From contig JBMFML010000002.1 in NCBI GenBank assembly GCA_049970695.1, positions 62,001 to 126,000 of the forward strand: a stretch of 64,000 nucleotides of DNA, read 5' to 3'. The notes under the pieces are model-generated. The model made no database searches and was not told the origin of the DNA. It was given only the letters and a program-made list of their open reading frames with translations. Below are positions 41,419 through 48,635 of this stretch, piece by piece (within the stretch, counting starts at the first letter, position 1; each line of letters begins with the position of its first letter). A program made the position numbers and the translations under genes. The stretch is from UBA285 sp049970695 (GTDB lineage: Archaea > Thermoproteota > Thermoprotei_A > Sulfolobales > Desulfurococcaceae).

Positions 41419-42576
41419 TTAAAGGACGAGGGGTACTGGTACTGTTAGAATTAGTGCAAGTAAATAACCGAGTAAGCACCAGCGACACGTAGACTCATCG
41501 TATTGGTTTGCAGTACCAGGGTGCCCTCGCCTGCCAAATAGCAAGTACATTACTAGGGAAACTGCGCCCAGTCCTATGTAATAGTTAAAGGCTCCAGCAC
41601 CGAAACCTGCGAACACTAAAGCAAGTCCAGTACCAATTAGAATTGCTGGTACTAGGCTACTGACTAAGTTGAATTCTCTCGAGCCAATGGCGCTTCTTAC
41701 TACATGGCCCCCATCTAGCTGCCCTATTGGCAAGAGGTTGATGAATGTTATGAGGTACATAACGTATGTGACAAAGAGCAGTGGGTGCATTACAAGCACT
41801 TCCTGAGGGCTTAGAGGCCTCAAGTACTGCATGAGAATAAGCCCTAGGCTTGCAACAGGCACGAGCTCTAAACTACCTTTCTCGACGAGCTCGGCAGCCG
41901 CCTCGTAGCTGATCACGGGCGATAGGTAAGTGCCAACGATTCCTATTACGGTGGCTGCAGCTAGCCCGAAGATTGGGCCCGAGAGGCCGAGCTTAGCTAG
42001 GTCTTTCTTAGTACATGGTGGGGTCTTCGTGTATATAACGGCTCCAAAGGTCCCCAAGAAACCCAGTTGTATGGGAGGTGCTGGCAGGAGCACAGGCCCC
42101 TCAACTATTAGACCTGCTCTTTTACTCACGTATAAGTGGCCGAACTCGTGCACGAGCAAAGCTAGTGAGAAAAAGAGCGTGTATAGAGCAGCATTAGTGA
42201 GCAAGATTAGGGGACCCTGATCACCAGTAACTAGTGTTAAGCCCTGAGCCACTCCTAAACCAGTAAGAAATATTGTCACAAACGCTGTAGTTGTTAGCAA
42301 CCATCTATGCCTGTAAAGTGTGGACTCCTTTTTTGCAAACGGGACTAGTCTAACAACCGGCTTATCTCCCTTAAGCTGAAAAGAGACAACGTTATACTCT
42401 CTGAGGAGTTGTATGTATAGATCTTTGAAGAGGCGGGGCTCGACGGGCTGGCTGAGAACAAGGTCTACGAAGAAGGGGTGTATTCTAGACTCTTCGACTA
42501 ATATCCCAGCTCTCGAGAATAGAGCTAAGATATCTCCTAGTTTCTGGTGTAATGAGTTTTGATACTGGTACGACAT
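41419..42576 (-). CDS. Site-2 protease-family membrane metalloprotease (M50)
   Basis: A 385-aa protein with a soluble N-terminal part (1-95) and about seven hydrophobic helices. The zinc motif HEFGH lies in the second helix region and the distal LLPIGQLDGGH in a later one. Such intramembrane proteases cut membrane-anchored regulators. The N-terminal 31 codons overlap the end of rpo6 by 92 bp in another frame; no downstream start codon precedes the conserved soluble domain. Confidence 0.88.
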   Translation of the reverse strand: MSYQYQNSLHQKLGDILALFSRAGILVEESRIHPFFVDLVLSQPVEPRLFKDLYIQLLREYNVVSFQLKGDKPVVRLVPFAKKESTLYRHRWLLTTTAFVTIFLTGLGVAQGLTLVTGDQGPLILLTNAALYTLFFSLALLVHEFGHLYVSKRAGLIVEGPVLLPAPPIQLGFLGTFGAVIYTKTPPCTKKDLAKLGLSGPIFGLAAATVIGIVGTYLSPVISYEAAAELVEKGSLELVPVASLGLILMQYLRPLSPQEVLVMHPLLFVTYVMYLITFINLLPIGQLDGGHVVRSAIGSREFNLVSSLVPAILIGTGLALVFAGFGAGAFNYYIGLGAVSLVMYLLFGRRGHPGTANQYDESTCRWCLLGYLLALILTVPVPLVL

Positions 42577-42817
42577 CGTATCCTCCGCTTCTCCACCTCA
42601 AGATAGACATTGGCAGAGTAGCATTTAATAGCTCGACGATCGCGATGTACACGGGGTCTTTGAATGGCAGCTCATCGACATTTACTAGCGGAGGTGCACC
42701 CATAGCGAGCTGGAGCGCTCTCGCTCCAATAACGCGGGCGAGTTCGAAGCGCGTAATTCTTTGGCTAATGACTTCTCTGTACGTTCTTGCAACGTTCTCG
42801 GTCATAGTAAACACCAC
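42485..42817 (-). CDS. rpo6: RNA polymerase subunit Rpo6 (RpoK)
   Basis: A 110-aa Rpo6/Rpb6. The omega-like core ITRFELARVIGARALQLAMGAP is diagnostic, followed by LPMSILRW and VVPVSKLI. It stabilises the largest polymerase subunit. Beyond the usual end (about residue 90) there is an extra tail of about 20 residues whose DNA also encodes the N-terminus of the M50 protease. The start is ATG 42817 or ATG 42805. Confidence 0.94.
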   Translation of the reverse strand: MVFTMTENVARTYREVISQRITRFELARVIGARALQLAMGAPPLVNVDELPFKDPVYIAIVELLNATLPMSILRWRSGGYDVVPVSKLITPETRRYLSSILESWDISRRV

Positions 42818-42909
42818 GAGTCTTTAGGGCCAGATGAAGAGAAATGTTCGGAGGCTTAAAAAGAGATGGGATAGGACTTGGGAAAAAGGACTTTAGGGCG
42901 CTTAAAAGC

Positions 42910-44580
42910 CTAGAACTCAAACTTGCTTTCCTTACCTTCCTTGCCTTCTTCTTCCTCCTTCTTCTCCTCCTTCTTTTCTTTTTCTTTCTTCATCGGACTT
43001 GCTGCAATGATGTCGTCTATTTTTAGTATCGCAAGTGCGGCCTCGGCTGCCGTCTTTATCATCGCCTCCTTAACAAGCACAGGCTCGATGACATTCCGCG
43101 TTGTCATGTCTTCTACGATTTCGCCAGTGATGACGTCTATTCCAGCGAATTTCTTGCCCTCCGCATGTAGCTTTCTCAGCTCCATTAAGATCTCCAGCGG
43201 ATCCTTACCACACGAAGTCGCAAGTATCATTGGTATTTCTTCGAGTGCCGAGGCGAACGCCTCTATAGCCAGCTGTTCCTTGCCACCTATCTTGGCAGCG
43301 TATTCTCTGAGTTTCATTGCTATCTCGACTTCTGCGGCTCCTCCACCAGCAACTATCTTTGGAACCCTCATTACGTTTCTCAAGACGTTAAGGGCGTCTT
43401 TAATGCTCCTCTCGACTTCGTCGAGCACCATGTCACTGGCTCCGCGGATTAGTATTGTAACAGCTCTCGGGTTCTTGCAGCCCTCGACAAACACCATTTT
43501 GTCGTTGCCTACTTTCCTCTCTTCCACGAGCTCGGCGTAGCCTAAGTCTTCGGGCTTCAAGTCTCTAATGCTACTAACGATCTTACCGCCAGTGGCTCTT
43601 TCGAGCTTCTCTAAGTCGCTTCTCTTGACTCTCCTAACAGCCAAAATACCCTTCTTAGCGAGGAAGTGCTGAGCGACCTCGTCAATGCCTTTCTGGCAGA
43701 TTACCACGTTAGCTCCTACCTCTGCTATCTTGTCAACCATTTCTTTGAGTAGTTTGGCCTCCTCGTCGAGGAACGCCTTTATCATTTCGGGGCTTGTGAT
43801 GTTTATTTTCGCAGTTATTTCGGGCTTTTCGACTTCAAGTGGTGCGTCTAGGAGTGCTATTTTGGCCTTTTCAACTCTCCTCGGCATACCCGGGTGAACT
43901 ACTTCCTTGTCAAGGACAATTCCGTAAATGAGCTGAGTATCTAGTACGTTTCCGCCCTTCTTCTTCTCTATCTTGACATCGTCGACTTTGAAGTCTCTCG
44001 TTCCATCAGGGCGTGGCTCTGAAACTGTTAACGCTGCGTCGATTGCCATCTCAACGAGCTTATTTGAAACCACATCGCCGCCTATGTACTTACTTGCAAT
44101 GGCCGTTCTGGCAACTTTCTTTAGTTGCTCTCGGTCACGTATGTCAACGGGTTCTGCAATTTCGTGGAGGATCTCAAGTGCTCGCTTTAGTGCCTTAGTA
44201 TAACCGCTGATAATTATGCTTGAGTGAATGTTCTGGTCTAGTAGCTCTTCCGCTTTTGATAGTAGAGTGCCTGCCAGTACTACGGCACTAGTTGTCCCAT
44301 CACCGACTTCAGCGTCTTGGGCCTTAGCAACTTCAACAAGCAGCTTCGCAGCAGGGTGCTGTACCTCCATCTCCTTGACTATTGTGGCGCCGTCATTAGT
44401 AACTGTCACGTCTCCAAAGCTGTCTACGAGCATTTTGTCAAGTCCGCGGGGTCCTAGGCTTGTTTTCAGTACTTCGGCAAGGGCCTTTGCGGCTGCAATA
44501 TTTGATCTCAGCGCGTCGCGACCAACAGTCCTCCTTGTGCCTTCCTTTAATATAAGTACTGGTATTCCATAGAGGGCCAT
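42910..44580 (-). CDS. thsA: Thermosome subunit (group II chaperonin)
   Basis: A 556-aa group II chaperonin. The ATP site has SLGPRGLDKMLVDSFGDVTVTNDG and GDGTTSAVVLAG; the apical domain carries the built-in lid; DMTTRNVIEPVLVKEAMI is near the end. The tail is a charged KEK/EEE run rather than the GGM repeats of many thermosomes. It is cytosolic and folds proteins under heat stress. It has a strong promoter with a palindrome at the predicted start site. Other subunits are not in this window. Confidence 0.96.
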   Translation of the reverse strand: MALYGIPVLILKEGTRRTVGRDALRSNIAAAKALAEVLKTSLGPRGLDKMLVDSFGDVTVTNDGATIVKEMEVQHPAAKLLVEVAKAQDAEVGDGTTSAVVLAGTLLSKAEELLDQNIHSSIIISGYTKALKRALEILHEIAEPVDIRDREQLKKVARTAIASKYIGGDVVSNKLVEMAIDAALTVSEPRPDGTRDFKVDDVKIEKKKGGNVLDTQLIYGIVLDKEVVHPGMPRRVEKAKIALLDAPLEVEKPEITAKINITSPEMIKAFLDEEAKLLKEMVDKIAEVGANVVICQKGIDEVAQHFLAKKGILAVRRVKRSDLEKLERATGGKIVSSIRDLKPEDLGYAELVEERKVGNDKMVFVEGCKNPRAVTILIRGASDMVLDEVERSIKDALNVLRNVMRVPKIVAGGGAAEVEIAMKLREYAAKIGGKEQLAIEAFASALEEIPMILATSCGKDPLEILMELRKLHAEGKKFAGIDVITGEIVEDMTTRNVIEPVLVKEAMIKTAAEAALAILKIDDIIAASPMKKEKEKKEEKKEEEEGKEGKESKFEF

Positions 44581-44592
44581 TTGCTTTCACCC

Positions 44593-44604
44593 GGTCTTAA
44601 GACC
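44593..44604. promoter_or_regulatory. 12-bp palindrome at the thermosome transcription start
   Basis: GGTCTTAAGACC is perfectly self-complementary. The thermosome TATA box centred near 44632 predicts a start near 44607, so the palindrome occupies the first transcribed bases, a typical repressor position in archaea. Confidence 0.55.
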
Positions 44605-44627
44605 CCGTACAGGCTATTTCAGGGGTT

Positions 44628-44636
44628 CTATAAAAA
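44628..44636 (-). promoter_or_regulatory. Thermosome TATA box
   Basis: The minus strand reads TTTTTATAG, a near-consensus archaeal TATA box, about 50 bp before the ATG at 44580. Confidence 0.65.
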
Positions 44637-44734
44637 CCTTCTTTACATGACTACTTAAATGGTTCACAAAGAGCCCTACTTTACTTTTACCTAATAAACG
44701 CTTCGCCTTAAAGTAAGAGTGGGGCCAGTGCAAA

Positions 44735-45082
44735 ATGTATGAAGTAAAGTCCAGAGAGGAGCTAACTAGGGCTTTAAAAGGCAACGAGCTCGTGTTAATT
44801 GAGTACTATGAGCCAGGCAATAAAGACTGCGACATTATGGGCGAGTCAATTAAAGAGTTTGCAAAACACGCAGGCCAGGTCATGTTGTTTTGTAGAGTAA
44901 ATGTTCGAGAACATCCTGAAGTAGCAGACGTAGACGTTGTACCAACAATTAGGCTGTACTACAGAGGCGAGCTGGTATTTGAGCAAATAGGAAGCCTCAG
45001 TACAGTAGACTTAAACTTAAAGGTCATTAGAAGAAGTATTAGAGAAGTACTCAATGCGAGGAACATACGGGCAAGGATATAG
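44735..45082 (+). CDS. Thioredoxin-fold protein with NxxC in place of CxxC
   Basis: A 115-aa protein with thioredoxin-like order: strand VLIEYYE, active-site region PGNKDCDIM, strand VMLFCRVNV, cis-proline DVVPTIRLYYRGE. Aligning to WCGPC, the first Cys is Asn and the second is kept, giving NKDC. It therefore cannot do standard disulfide exchange and may be a binding or monothiol protein. It is divergent from the thermosome gene. Confidence 0.7.
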   Translation: MYEVKSREELTRALKGNELVLIEYYEPGNKDCDIMGESIKEFAKHAGQVMLFCRVNVREHPEVADVDVVPTIRLYYRGELVFEQIGSLSTVDLNLKVIRRSIREVLNARNIRARI

Positions 45083-45116
45083 CCCGGTCATAGGGCAGTT
45101 GGAGGCTCGCGAAGCC

Positions 45117-46001
45117 CTATATGGGTAGTTTACGCGAGCTTATTTCTTCAATTATTTGTGAGATCTCGGACTTCCTCAAGCTAATTGGATAGAGCACTGG
45201 ATTTTCGGTACTGGCTCTTTTAGACCTCGGGCTGTAAATTCCTCTTTCGCCGACAAGGACGTAGCCGAATTGGAGAACCTCGTTAAGTTCGGCGACGCTT
45301 GCGGTTTTTAGAAACGTGTTGAACTTTTCGTCGAATCCAAGCGCGCTTCTAATGTAGTTGCTTGACACTACGTACCCACATATAGTGCAGTAACCGTCTG
45401 GAGTCACGGCATTAAAGCCGCACTTGGGGCAAGTCACGAACCCCTTGCCCATGTACGTGTTCCACGTATACCTGAGGGTGTTTACAGCATCTTCCATCTT
45501 GTAGGCTATTGCGAGTTTGTAGAGCTTCTGTGCTTCTGGAAGTACCGCTCTTCTTCCTCTCGCTATGATGTATTCAAGCTGCTGTGGTGTCGGCTTGTCA
45601 ACGAGTTCGAGAATCTTCGAGACAACTACTTCTGAAAGCTGGTCAGAGCTTCTCTTAATACGCTTTATAATAGCTTCGGCAGAAGGTTTGCTTGCGTAGC
45701 TGGAAGCTATGGGGGCCACCACCTCCTTTACTACTTCAAAAGCAGCCTCTCGGCTAAGTCCCAGCACCGTTGTGAGCCCAAATATCGAGTCTACCTGCTC
45801 AAACACTTCATTAACAAGCGTGTCTATGTCTAGCTCCTTAGCGCGCTTAGCCTTCTTTTTTGCTGGTTTTTTCGTGGTCGTTGTTACGGGCTCCTGAGTG
45901 CTGCCACGAGGCTTTTCTTGAGCTACTTCTGCTTTTCTGCTTCTTGCAGATCTCCGGGACTCGGTGGTTGTCTGTTTCTGCTCACTTTTCTTTCTCGGAA
46001 T
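45117..46001 (-). CDS. Zinc-ribbon protein with basic N-terminal tail, start codon unclear
   Basis: The conserved part is a helical domain followed by a zinc ribbon (CPKC and CTIC) and a C-terminal tail. GTG 45806 would give 229 aa. The frame continues upstream through coding-like codons for a Lys/Arg/Thr-rich tail (KKPAKKKAKRAKELDIDTL) to a TAG just before 46010, without ATG, GTG or TTG. A TATA box at 46025-46034 predicts transcription from about 46004, next to an ATT codon at 46001 that is the coordinate used here. A leaderless ATT start is one reading; GTG 45806 after a 200-nt leader is the other. Function unknown. Confidence 0.6.
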   Translation of the reverse strand: MPRKKSEQKQTTTESRRSARSRKAEVAQEKPRGSTQEPVTTTTKKPAKKKAKRAKELDIDTLVNEVFEQVDSIFGLTTVLGLSREAAFEVVKEVVAPIASSYASKPSAEAIIKRIKRSSDQLSEVVVSKILELVDKPTPQQLEYIIARGRRAVLPEAQKLYKLAIAYKMEDAVNTLRYTWNTYMGKGFVTCPKCGFNAVTPDGYCTICGYVVSSNYIRSALGFDEKFNTFLKTASVAELNEVLQFGYVLVGERGIYSPRSKRASTENPVLYPISLRKSEISQIIEEISSRKLPI

Positions 46002-46060
46002 AAGTACCCCCTAGTACTCGTTGAGTTATAAGTTGTAGTTAAGTGAAAACAACGAGGCGC

Positions 46061-46360
46061 TCAATGAGCTGGAGGAGTAGGGCTCTCTTCAAGAGATCTC
46101 GCTATTAAGTAACTTAGAACTATTCTCGCCAGGCCCTTCTTAGATTTGAGCCTAGCTAGGTAATCCACAACGTCGTTTAGCGAGGCCTTGCCCCCAAAGA
46201 CTTCATGTTTTATTGCCCATGCGATGTAGTAGAGTATTTTTTCATAGTCATAGTCTGTTTCCACGTAGTTGCTGTAGTACTTGTTAATAATGTCATTTAC
46301 GACGTCGCCAATTACCTCATCAACGGCATCGACGACTCTCCTCTTGTACCGGCTTTTCAT
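46061..46360 (-). CDS. Small conserved hypothetical protein
   Basis: A 99-aa mostly helical protein with an acidic, tyrosine-rich centre (NKYYSNYVETDYDYEKILYY) and a basic N-terminus. No cysteine or known motif. It has its own duplicated TATA box 35-55 bp upstream. Function unknown. Confidence 0.6.
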   Translation of the reverse strand: MKSRYKRRVVDAVDEVIGDVVNDIINKYYSNYVETDYDYEKILYYIAWAIKHEVFGGKASLNDVVDYLARLKSKKGLARIVLSYLIARSLEESPTPPAH

Positions 46361-46392
46361 TGAAACCCCTCGCTAATGTGGAATCGCACTAG

Positions 46393-46418
46393 GAGCTTAT
46401 AAAGTGAGCTTATAAAGT
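46393..46418 (-). promoter_or_regulatory. Tandemly duplicated TATA element
   Basis: GAGCTTATAAAGT occurs twice back to back (46393-46405 and 46406-46418). On the minus strand each gives CTTTATAAGC, a good TATA box. The copy nearer the gene predicts a start near 46373, 12 bp before the ATG at 46360. The second copy touches the stop codon of the phosphatase gene. Confidence 0.6.
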
Positions 46419-47350
46419 CAAATACAAAGCTCGAAGATCTCGTAGCCTACGTGCCGACTCCACTTAAATAGCAGTAAACCTGCGCAGCTCAACTCATAGA
46501 CATTTGGAGAGCTGAAAACCGTCAAAACCCTGCCACCGTGGGATTTACGTATGCCATTCACGGCTTCGTGGCCTCTCACAATGTACTCGACTCTTAGAAC
46601 TCTGAGCGCTCTCTCAGTAACTACTGTTCCATATAAAACTCCAGCGCCTCTTGGTGACGGAATGTACTCGATGCTTGCTTCTACCGGGTCGCTCCAAAGT
46701 ACTTCTTCGAGAAGCTTCTCGGAAGCCTTAGGCTTGCCTACTTCGAATACACACTCGAAGCTATTGCACGTCAAGACGTTTGTAGGGGGGCCACCATGAA
46801 CAGCAAGAAAGGCTCCTTCTTGCAGAGCAGCAATTGGCAGGGCTTCGAAGAGCTTTAGTGAAAGCTCATAAAGCTCCTCGGCCTTATCGGGGAAAGATTT
46901 TTTCAAGTAATAGGGGTAGTCGTGTGGATACGGTGTAAGCCACTTAGGTGGCTCGTGATTGCCTCTCAACAGGATGACTCTATCGCAGTACTCTTCTTTA
47001 AGTAGTAGCACGGTTGCAAGTGTTTCGAGCTGGTAGAAGCCTCTGTCAATGTAATCGCCTAAAAAGACTACGACGCCTTCTTCTCCAATAAAACTCCATG
47101 CCGTTTTCAAAACTTTTTTCAGAGCTTGAATATCCCCGTGTAGATCACCGATAAACGCCAGTGAAGGGTTGCCACTTACTTGGATAATCCCTGGAGCAAC
47201 GTAATTGCTATGAGCAGGTGGCTTCTTGACAAACTCAACGGCGCGCTCAAGTAGCTGCTCGAAGAACTGAGGGCTTTTAGAGGCAGTATAGGCGCTCTTG
47301 AAGACTTTCTCAATCTCGGAATCTAGCTCGCGAGTCTTAATACTCGACAC
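46418..47350 (-). CDS. PPP-family serine/threonine protein phosphatase
   Basis: A 310-aa metallophosphatase. The PPP signatures are GDLHGD, FLGDYIDRG and LLRGNHEPP, followed by AVHGG and a later RGHEAVNG, which supply the two-metal site. It dephosphorylates Ser/Thr residues. Its start overlaps the end of the 47337-48248 gene by 14 bp, so the two form an operon. Confidence 0.9.
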   Translation of the reverse strand: MSSIKTRELDSEIEKVFKSAYTASKSPQFFEQLLERAVEFVKKPPAHSNYVAPGIIQVSGNPSLAFIGDLHGDIQALKKVLKTAWSFIGEEGVVVFLGDYIDRGFYQLETLATVLLLKEEYCDRVILLRGNHEPPKWLTPYPHDYPYYLKKSFPDKAEELYELSLKLFEALPIAALQEGAFLAVHGGPPTNVLTCNSFECVFEVGKPKASEKLLEEVLWSDPVEASIEYIPSPRGAGVLYGTVVTERALRVLRVEYIVRGHEAVNGIRKSHGGRVLTVFSSPNVYELSCAGLLLFKWSRHVGYEIFELCI

Positions 47351-48248
47351 CTAGTACGTTATAGACGCCGTAGGCAATATTACTAGTTTTCTTGTGAGCT
47401 CGCGTGGGGTCGGTGAACAGCTCGTAGTAGCCCCACGCGTGTGTAATTGCAACGAAAGGGGTTTTGCTAAATAGTAGGATTTGCCACAAGTCGGCTATAA
47501 AGCCTGCTTCTACTAGGTTATTCAGCAGTAACATGAAATCGCTTTCGGAGGGCGCATAAGAGTGTAGTAGGAGGAAGTCGTCTCCCCTAACCGCGTAGCG
47601 CTTCTTTACGCATTTATACACGTGCTTGTAGAAGTGTGTTCTAACATTAGGCAGACCTGTTCTCTGCTTAACCAATTCTAGTAAGTGCTTGGTTTTCGAA
47701 ACTTCTGGTGTGATGGGGGGGTTAAATAAGCGGAAGAGTTCAACAGCTATCACGGCATCAACATCGCTACAGGGGGTGCAGAAATCCGGCTTAGCAGCCT
47801 CAGTTAGCACTAGCTCCGGCTTTTCACCGCTTACGTATACTGGTACTAGGAGCCTGGAGACGGTATCGCAGAACTCTAACTTGCATAAGCTACTGTTTAC
47901 GGCCTCCTCGACAACGTCTGCTTCCTCGTCGAGGTAGTAAATCTCAACTAGGTTCTTTGCGTATGAATAGTACTTAGCTATCACGCGGAAATGCCCTTTC
48001 AGGCAGGGCTCTCCGACCTTCTGGTTGGCACTTAAAATAGCTACGGTGAGTCTTACTCCAAACGCGTTTAGCGGCACAACTAAATGCCTAGCAATCTTAC
48101 CCCTTCTCATGTGCTTCCAAATCAAGCTTGATAACTTCGAGGCGGTTAAGCCTAGGATCTTAGATGCCTCGCCTAAGCTGTAGCCGGCGTTTAGCAATCT
48201 CACTGCTTTCGTTATCAGCAACAAGTCATTAGCCGGCAACCGAACCAC
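47337..48248 (-). CDS. HTH-containing hypothetical protein coupled to the phosphatase
   Basis: A 303-aa protein. Residues about 10-55 form a helix-turn-helix (LLNAGYSLGEASKILGLTASKLSSLIW); the rest is a mixed alpha/beta domain with several cysteines (CLKG, CKLEFC, CTPC) and no recognised motif. The 14-bp overlap with the PPP phosphatase gene suggests it is a regulator or substrate of that enzyme. Confidence 0.6.
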   Translation of the reverse strand: MVRLPANDLLLITKAVRLLNAGYSLGEASKILGLTASKLSSLIWKHMRRGKIARHLVVPLNAFGVRLTVAILSANQKVGEPCLKGHFRVIAKYYSYAKNLVEIYYLDEEADVVEEAVNSSLCKLEFCDTVSRLLVPVYVSGEKPELVLTEAAKPDFCTPCSDVDAVIAVELFRLFNPPITPEVSKTKHLLELVKQRTGLPNVRTHFYKHVYKCVKKRYAVRGDDFLLLHSYAPSESDFMLLLNNLVEAGFIADLWQILLFSKTPFVAITHAWGYYELFTDPTRAHKKTSNIAYGVYNVLGVEY

Positions 48249-48412
48249 GTCGACCAGCGCTCTAGTACTTCTCCTCGCTTTAGGGAGTTAAGCTTTCCAA
48301 CTTTGGTTCTCCATGAGCAGCTTTGCAGGCCACTCCTCCTAGCTACTTGCTGCTTAAACTGGCTGCTTACCAGAAGCAACTAAGCTACGTGTAAGGTTAG
48401 TGAGTCGTGCGA

Positions 48413-48474
48413 GGAGCTCAGCGGCTACCAAGTTGACATCACTACTCAGTAGCGGCCAAGGTTCAGCATTCCCA
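48413..48474 (-). ncRNA. C/D box sRNA (downstream of a tandem pair)
   Basis: Minus strand: C ATGCTGA (48469-48463, one mismatch), 13-nt guide, D' CTGA (48449-48446), 3-nt spacer, C' GTGATGT (48442-48436), 14-nt guide, D CTGA (48421-48418). A TATA-like ACATAATAACT (48494-48504) predicts a 5' end at about 48474, matching the sRNA. Targets were not identified. Confidence 0.72.
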
Positions 48475-48493
48475 GGAAATCTGGAGTTGGGAG

Positions 48494-48504
48494 AGTTATT
48501 ATGT
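48494..48504 (-). promoter_or_regulatory. TATA-like box of the 48413-48474 sRNA
   Basis: The minus strand reads ACATAATAACT, centred 25 bp before the expected sRNA 5' end. Confidence 0.45.
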
Positions 48505-48513
48505 TTGTTTCTG

Positions 48514-48573
48514 CGTAATCAGCACGCTCGTGCGCAATCACTAGGTCATTAAACTATGTGCTCATCATGCGTG
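48514..48573 (-). ncRNA. C/D box sRNA (upstream of a tandem pair)
   Basis: Minus strand: perfect C ATGATGA (48568-48562), 12-nt guide, D' ATGA (48549-48546, one mismatch), 4-nt spacer CCTA, C' GTGATTG (48541-48535, degenerate), 12-nt guide, perfect D CTGA (48522-48519). Strong terminal and weaker internal boxes are the normal archaeal pattern. It ends 40 bp before the next sRNA, so a dicistronic precursor is possible. Confidence 0.75.
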
Positions 48574-48635
48574 TGAAGCGCTCGGTCTAATGCCTTCTAA
48601 TCACTGTTCATTGCCGGAGGCACTCCTCATCGCTG

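Larger units (their letters stand above)
48249..48635. other. Intergenic region holding two tandem C/D sRNAs
   Basis: No protein-coding frame is visible. Two minus-strand C/D sRNAs occupy 48413-48573; the remaining 160 bp next to the HTH gene hold its promoter region (TATA-like AGCTTAACT near 48286-48294). Confidence 0.6.

Noticed and set aside
42844..43026. Frame of 60 aa, very rich in Phe and Leu, antisense to the thermosome tail
   Set aside because: It is the mirror of the Lys/Glu-rich thermosome C-terminus; the composition is an artefact.
48585..48635. Possible third minus-strand C/D sRNA next to gatE
   Set aside because: Every box has at least one mismatch (GCGATGA, ATGA, GTGATTA, CCGA); too weak to support.
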